From Enterococcus_E cecorum_C (GTDB lineage Bacteria; Bacillota; Bacilli; Lactobacillales; Enterococcaceae): a stretch of 15,468 bases of DNA. Where the stretch lies: contig NZ_JBQKFH010000045.1 in assembly GCF_052119425.1 (NCBI RefSeq), forward strand, positions 1 to 15,468. The letters run 5' to 3'. The notes under the pieces are model-generated. The model saw only the letters and a list, made by a program, of their open reading frames with translations, ran no database searches and had not been told where the DNA came from. Position 1 is the first letter of the stretch. Every line of letters begins with the position of its first letter. Below, piece by piece: positions 14,561 through 15,468 of the stretch. The translations under genes were made by a program, and so were the position numbers.

Positions 14561-14803
14561 ATGCGATTTAAAAACTTTGATGAATTTGGCCAAGCAGTTA
14601 GAGATTTAGAATTAGAGTATGAAAAACACTTCGATACAAAATTTCCAGAGCGAATCATTGGTTGGTGGGATCCGTTAAATTTGACGCTTGAAGAGGCTAA
14701 TGAGGGATATGAGGCGATGAAGCGTGATGTGTACGCGGCTATTGAGACGAATACTGAGATTGAAAGCATTCCAATTGAACTGTGGAATCAAATCATTTTT
14801 TAG
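14561..14803 (+). CDS. Short acidic protein of unknown function
   Basis: An 80-aa acidic protein (MRFKNFDEFGQAVRDLELEY at the start, IIGWWDPLNLTLEEANEGY in the middle), predicted mostly helical and cytoplasmic. The ATG at 14561 is preferred over the in-frame GTG at 14552 because AAGGGTGG (14547-14554), the likely ribosome binding site, covers that GTG. It follows the 73-aa gene by 73 nt and ends at a strong terminator. A small partner or immunity protein is possible, but nothing shows this. Confidence 0.75.
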   Translation: MRFKNFDEFGQAVRDLELEYEKHFDTKFPERIIGWWDPLNLTLEEANEGYEAMKRDVYAAIETNTEIESIPIELWNQIIF

Positions 14804-14810
14804 CAAGAAG

Positions 14811-14853
14811 AAAAGAGAACTAGTCGCAACAATTAAAGGACTAGTTCTCTTTT
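14811..14853. terminator. Bidirectional terminator, perfect 15-bp stem
   Basis: AAAAGAGAACTAGTC (14811-14825) pairs perfectly with GACTAGTTCTCTTTT (14839-14853) around a 13-nt loop. It lies between two convergent genes (plus strand ending 14803, minus strand ending 14858) and has T-rich ends in both directions, so it can serve both. Confidence 0.93.
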
Positions 14854-14857
14854 AGGT

Positions 14858-15238
14858 TTAGTTTAAGACTGCTTGGGCCAATGCTTTTTGAATGGCCACA
14901 ATGCTATCATCACTTCTGAATTGTAAGCTTTCAGCAGGGAGTTCGGCACTAGAGATCCAGATTTTTAACTCAGCATCTAAGTCAAAATGACCACTTGTTT
15001 CCACTGAAAAGCGTGAAATAGAGCGATAAGGAATGGATTTATATTCCGCTTTTTTGCCAGTCATGCCTTGTTTGTCGACAATAATTAGTCTTTTTTCAGT
15101 AAAAACTAATAAATCGCGGACAAGTTTAAAGGCTAAATCAACTTTTTCCTCAGGCATTAAGACATCTTGTAACTCCTTTTGAGCTACTTCGATATTCATT
15201 TTACTTGCATTACCTAATAAACCGTTAAATAATCCCAT
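14858..15238 (-). CDS. Bacterial PH-domain protein (bPH_1 type)
   Basis: A 126-aa protein that fits the bacterial pleckstrin-homology family formerly called DUF1696 (YvbH-like). The core has LVRDLLVFTEKRLIIVDKQG, then GKKAEYKSIPYRSISRFSVE and SGHFDLDAELKIWIS, the hallmarks of that family. The family's biochemical role is not established. There is no signal peptide or membrane segment. GAGGTGAT lies just upstream of ATG 15238, and an extended -10 promoter lies at 15270-15298. It converges on the shared terminator. Confidence 0.9.
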   Translation of the reverse strand: MGLFNGLLGNASKMNIEVAQKELQDVLMPEEKVDLAFKLVRDLLVFTEKRLIIVDKQGMTGKKAEYKSIPYRSISRFSVETSGHFDLDAELKIWISSAELPAESLQFRSDDSIVAIQKALAQAVLN

Positions 15239-15269
15239 GTCATCACCTCATAATTGTTTTGATAAATTG

Positions 15270-15298
15270 ATTGTATCAAGAATAAAATCTGCAGACAA
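15270..15298 (-). promoter_or_regulatory. Promoter of the PH-domain gene
   Basis: On the minus strand, TTGTCT (15293-15298), a 17-nt spacer ending TGA (extended -10), and TACAAT (15270-15275). The right-hand IS end starts about 66 nt upstream. Confidence 0.78.
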
Positions 15299-15364
15299 TT
15301 GTACTGGAGACGGATTTTAGACCTACAAAAAATAGACAGCCAGAAGTATTCCTTCAAGTGATGT

Positions 15365-15382
15365 GACCCCCAAAAGTTAGAC
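15365..15382 (+). repeat. IS terminal inverted repeat, OrfB-proximal end
   Basis: GACCCCCAAAAGTTAGAC is identical to the minus-strand sequence of 88-105. A preceding TG (15363-15364) or T would give the usual IS3-type tip. Confidence 0.85.
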
Positions 15383-15390
15383 TTTATTAG

Positions 15391-15419
15391 CGTAGTAGTT
15401 TTGTCTACTACGTTTTTTT
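15391..15419 (+). terminator. Inward-facing terminator inside the IS end
   Basis: CGTAGTAG (15391-15398) pairs with CTACTACG (15405-15412) and is followed by seven T on the plus strand. Read rightward it would stop transcripts entering the IS from the chromosome, while the transposase itself reads the other way. Confidence 0.85.
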
Positions 15420-15468
15420 ATGCACTCATAAGGTGAATTCTGTATTGAACTGGACTTTTCCACCCTAG
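15418..15468 (-). CDS. IS3-family transposase OrfB, C-terminal fragment
   Basis: The last 16 codons and stop (LGWKSPVQYRIHLMSA) match the usual C-terminus of IS3-family DDE transposases, where a SPVQYR motif closes the protein. The rest lies beyond the window edge. The TAA overlaps the T-run of the inward terminator hairpin. Confidence 0.85.
   Translation of the reverse strand, partial: LGWKSPVQYRIHLMSA

Larger units (their letters stand above)
15363..15468 (-). mobile_element. IS3-family insertion sequence, 3' end of right copy (partial)
   Basis: The right window edge lies inside an insertion sequence read leftward. It shows the terminal repeat (15365-15382), a hairpin and the end of the transposase. 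It has the same orientation as the left copy, and the terminal repeat is identical over 18 nt. The two edges therefore belong to directly repeated copies of the same or a very close element. Confidence 0.88.

Noticed and set aside
15299..15364. Possible gene remnant next to the right IS end (open frame ending ATG TGA)
   Set aside because: About 25 codons open in one frame, but no start codon or recognisable family. It is also the upstream region of the PH-domain gene, so coding is unsupported.
1..15468. CRISPR array, tRNA or rRNA genes, prophage or attachment sites
   Set aside because: No regularly spaced repeats, no tRNA or rRNA-like sequence and no integrase or phage genes were seen.

Overview
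The window is a low-GC Firmicutes chromosomal segment, most likely from Lactobacillales and Enterococcaceae-like (Enterococcus, Vagococcus or relatives). The genus cannot be fixed from the sequence alone. The basis is the core-gene order (miaA-hflX-glnR-glnA, then pyrG-fba-murA-rho-rpmE), strong GGAGG ribosome binding sites, CtsR and GlnR operators of Firmicutes type, presence of rho, and absence of hfq next to miaA.

Layout. Both edges lie inside an IS3-family insertion sequence. The left edge holds the 5' end (OrfA start and one terminal repeat), and the right edge holds the 3' end (OrfB C-terminus and the other repeat). Both copies are transcribed leftward. From 154 to 12706 the content is essentially core: clpP (minus strand) with a CtsR-controlled promoter, then an unknown membrane-anchored protein gene, miaA and hflX as one unit. 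The GlnR-controlled glnR-glnA operon follows, then pyrG behind a CTP-sensing attenuator of the B. subtilis type, and fba. A HutC-type GntR regulator separates fba from murA, rho and rpmE (type B L31). Except for that regulator, the pyrG-to-rpmE order resembles the B. subtilis order.

From 12707 to 15362 the region is accessory. A small minus-strand operon of membrane proteins consists of a DUF898-like protein followed by two small genes. One of these appears frameshifted in a T5 run and the other is cut by an in-frame TGA; neither fits in full in any single open frame. Facing away from it is a RelA/SpoT-like HD hydrolase gene interrupted by an in-frame TAA. Two short acidic proteins of unknown function and a bacterial PH-domain protein complete the segment, with a perfect 15-bp bidirectional terminator between them. 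Three damaged genes in a row indicate decay of this segment.

How it works together: the core genes serve proteolysis, tRNA modification, ribosome rescue, nitrogen assimilation, CTP synthesis, glycolysis, cell-wall synthesis, transcription termination and the ribosome. Three classical metabolite or stress circuits (CtsR, GlnR, CTP attenuation) can be read directly from the DNA. I did not find a wholly new system. The most useful observations are the decaying small-gene cluster, the complete pyrG attenuator and the directly repeated IS ends.
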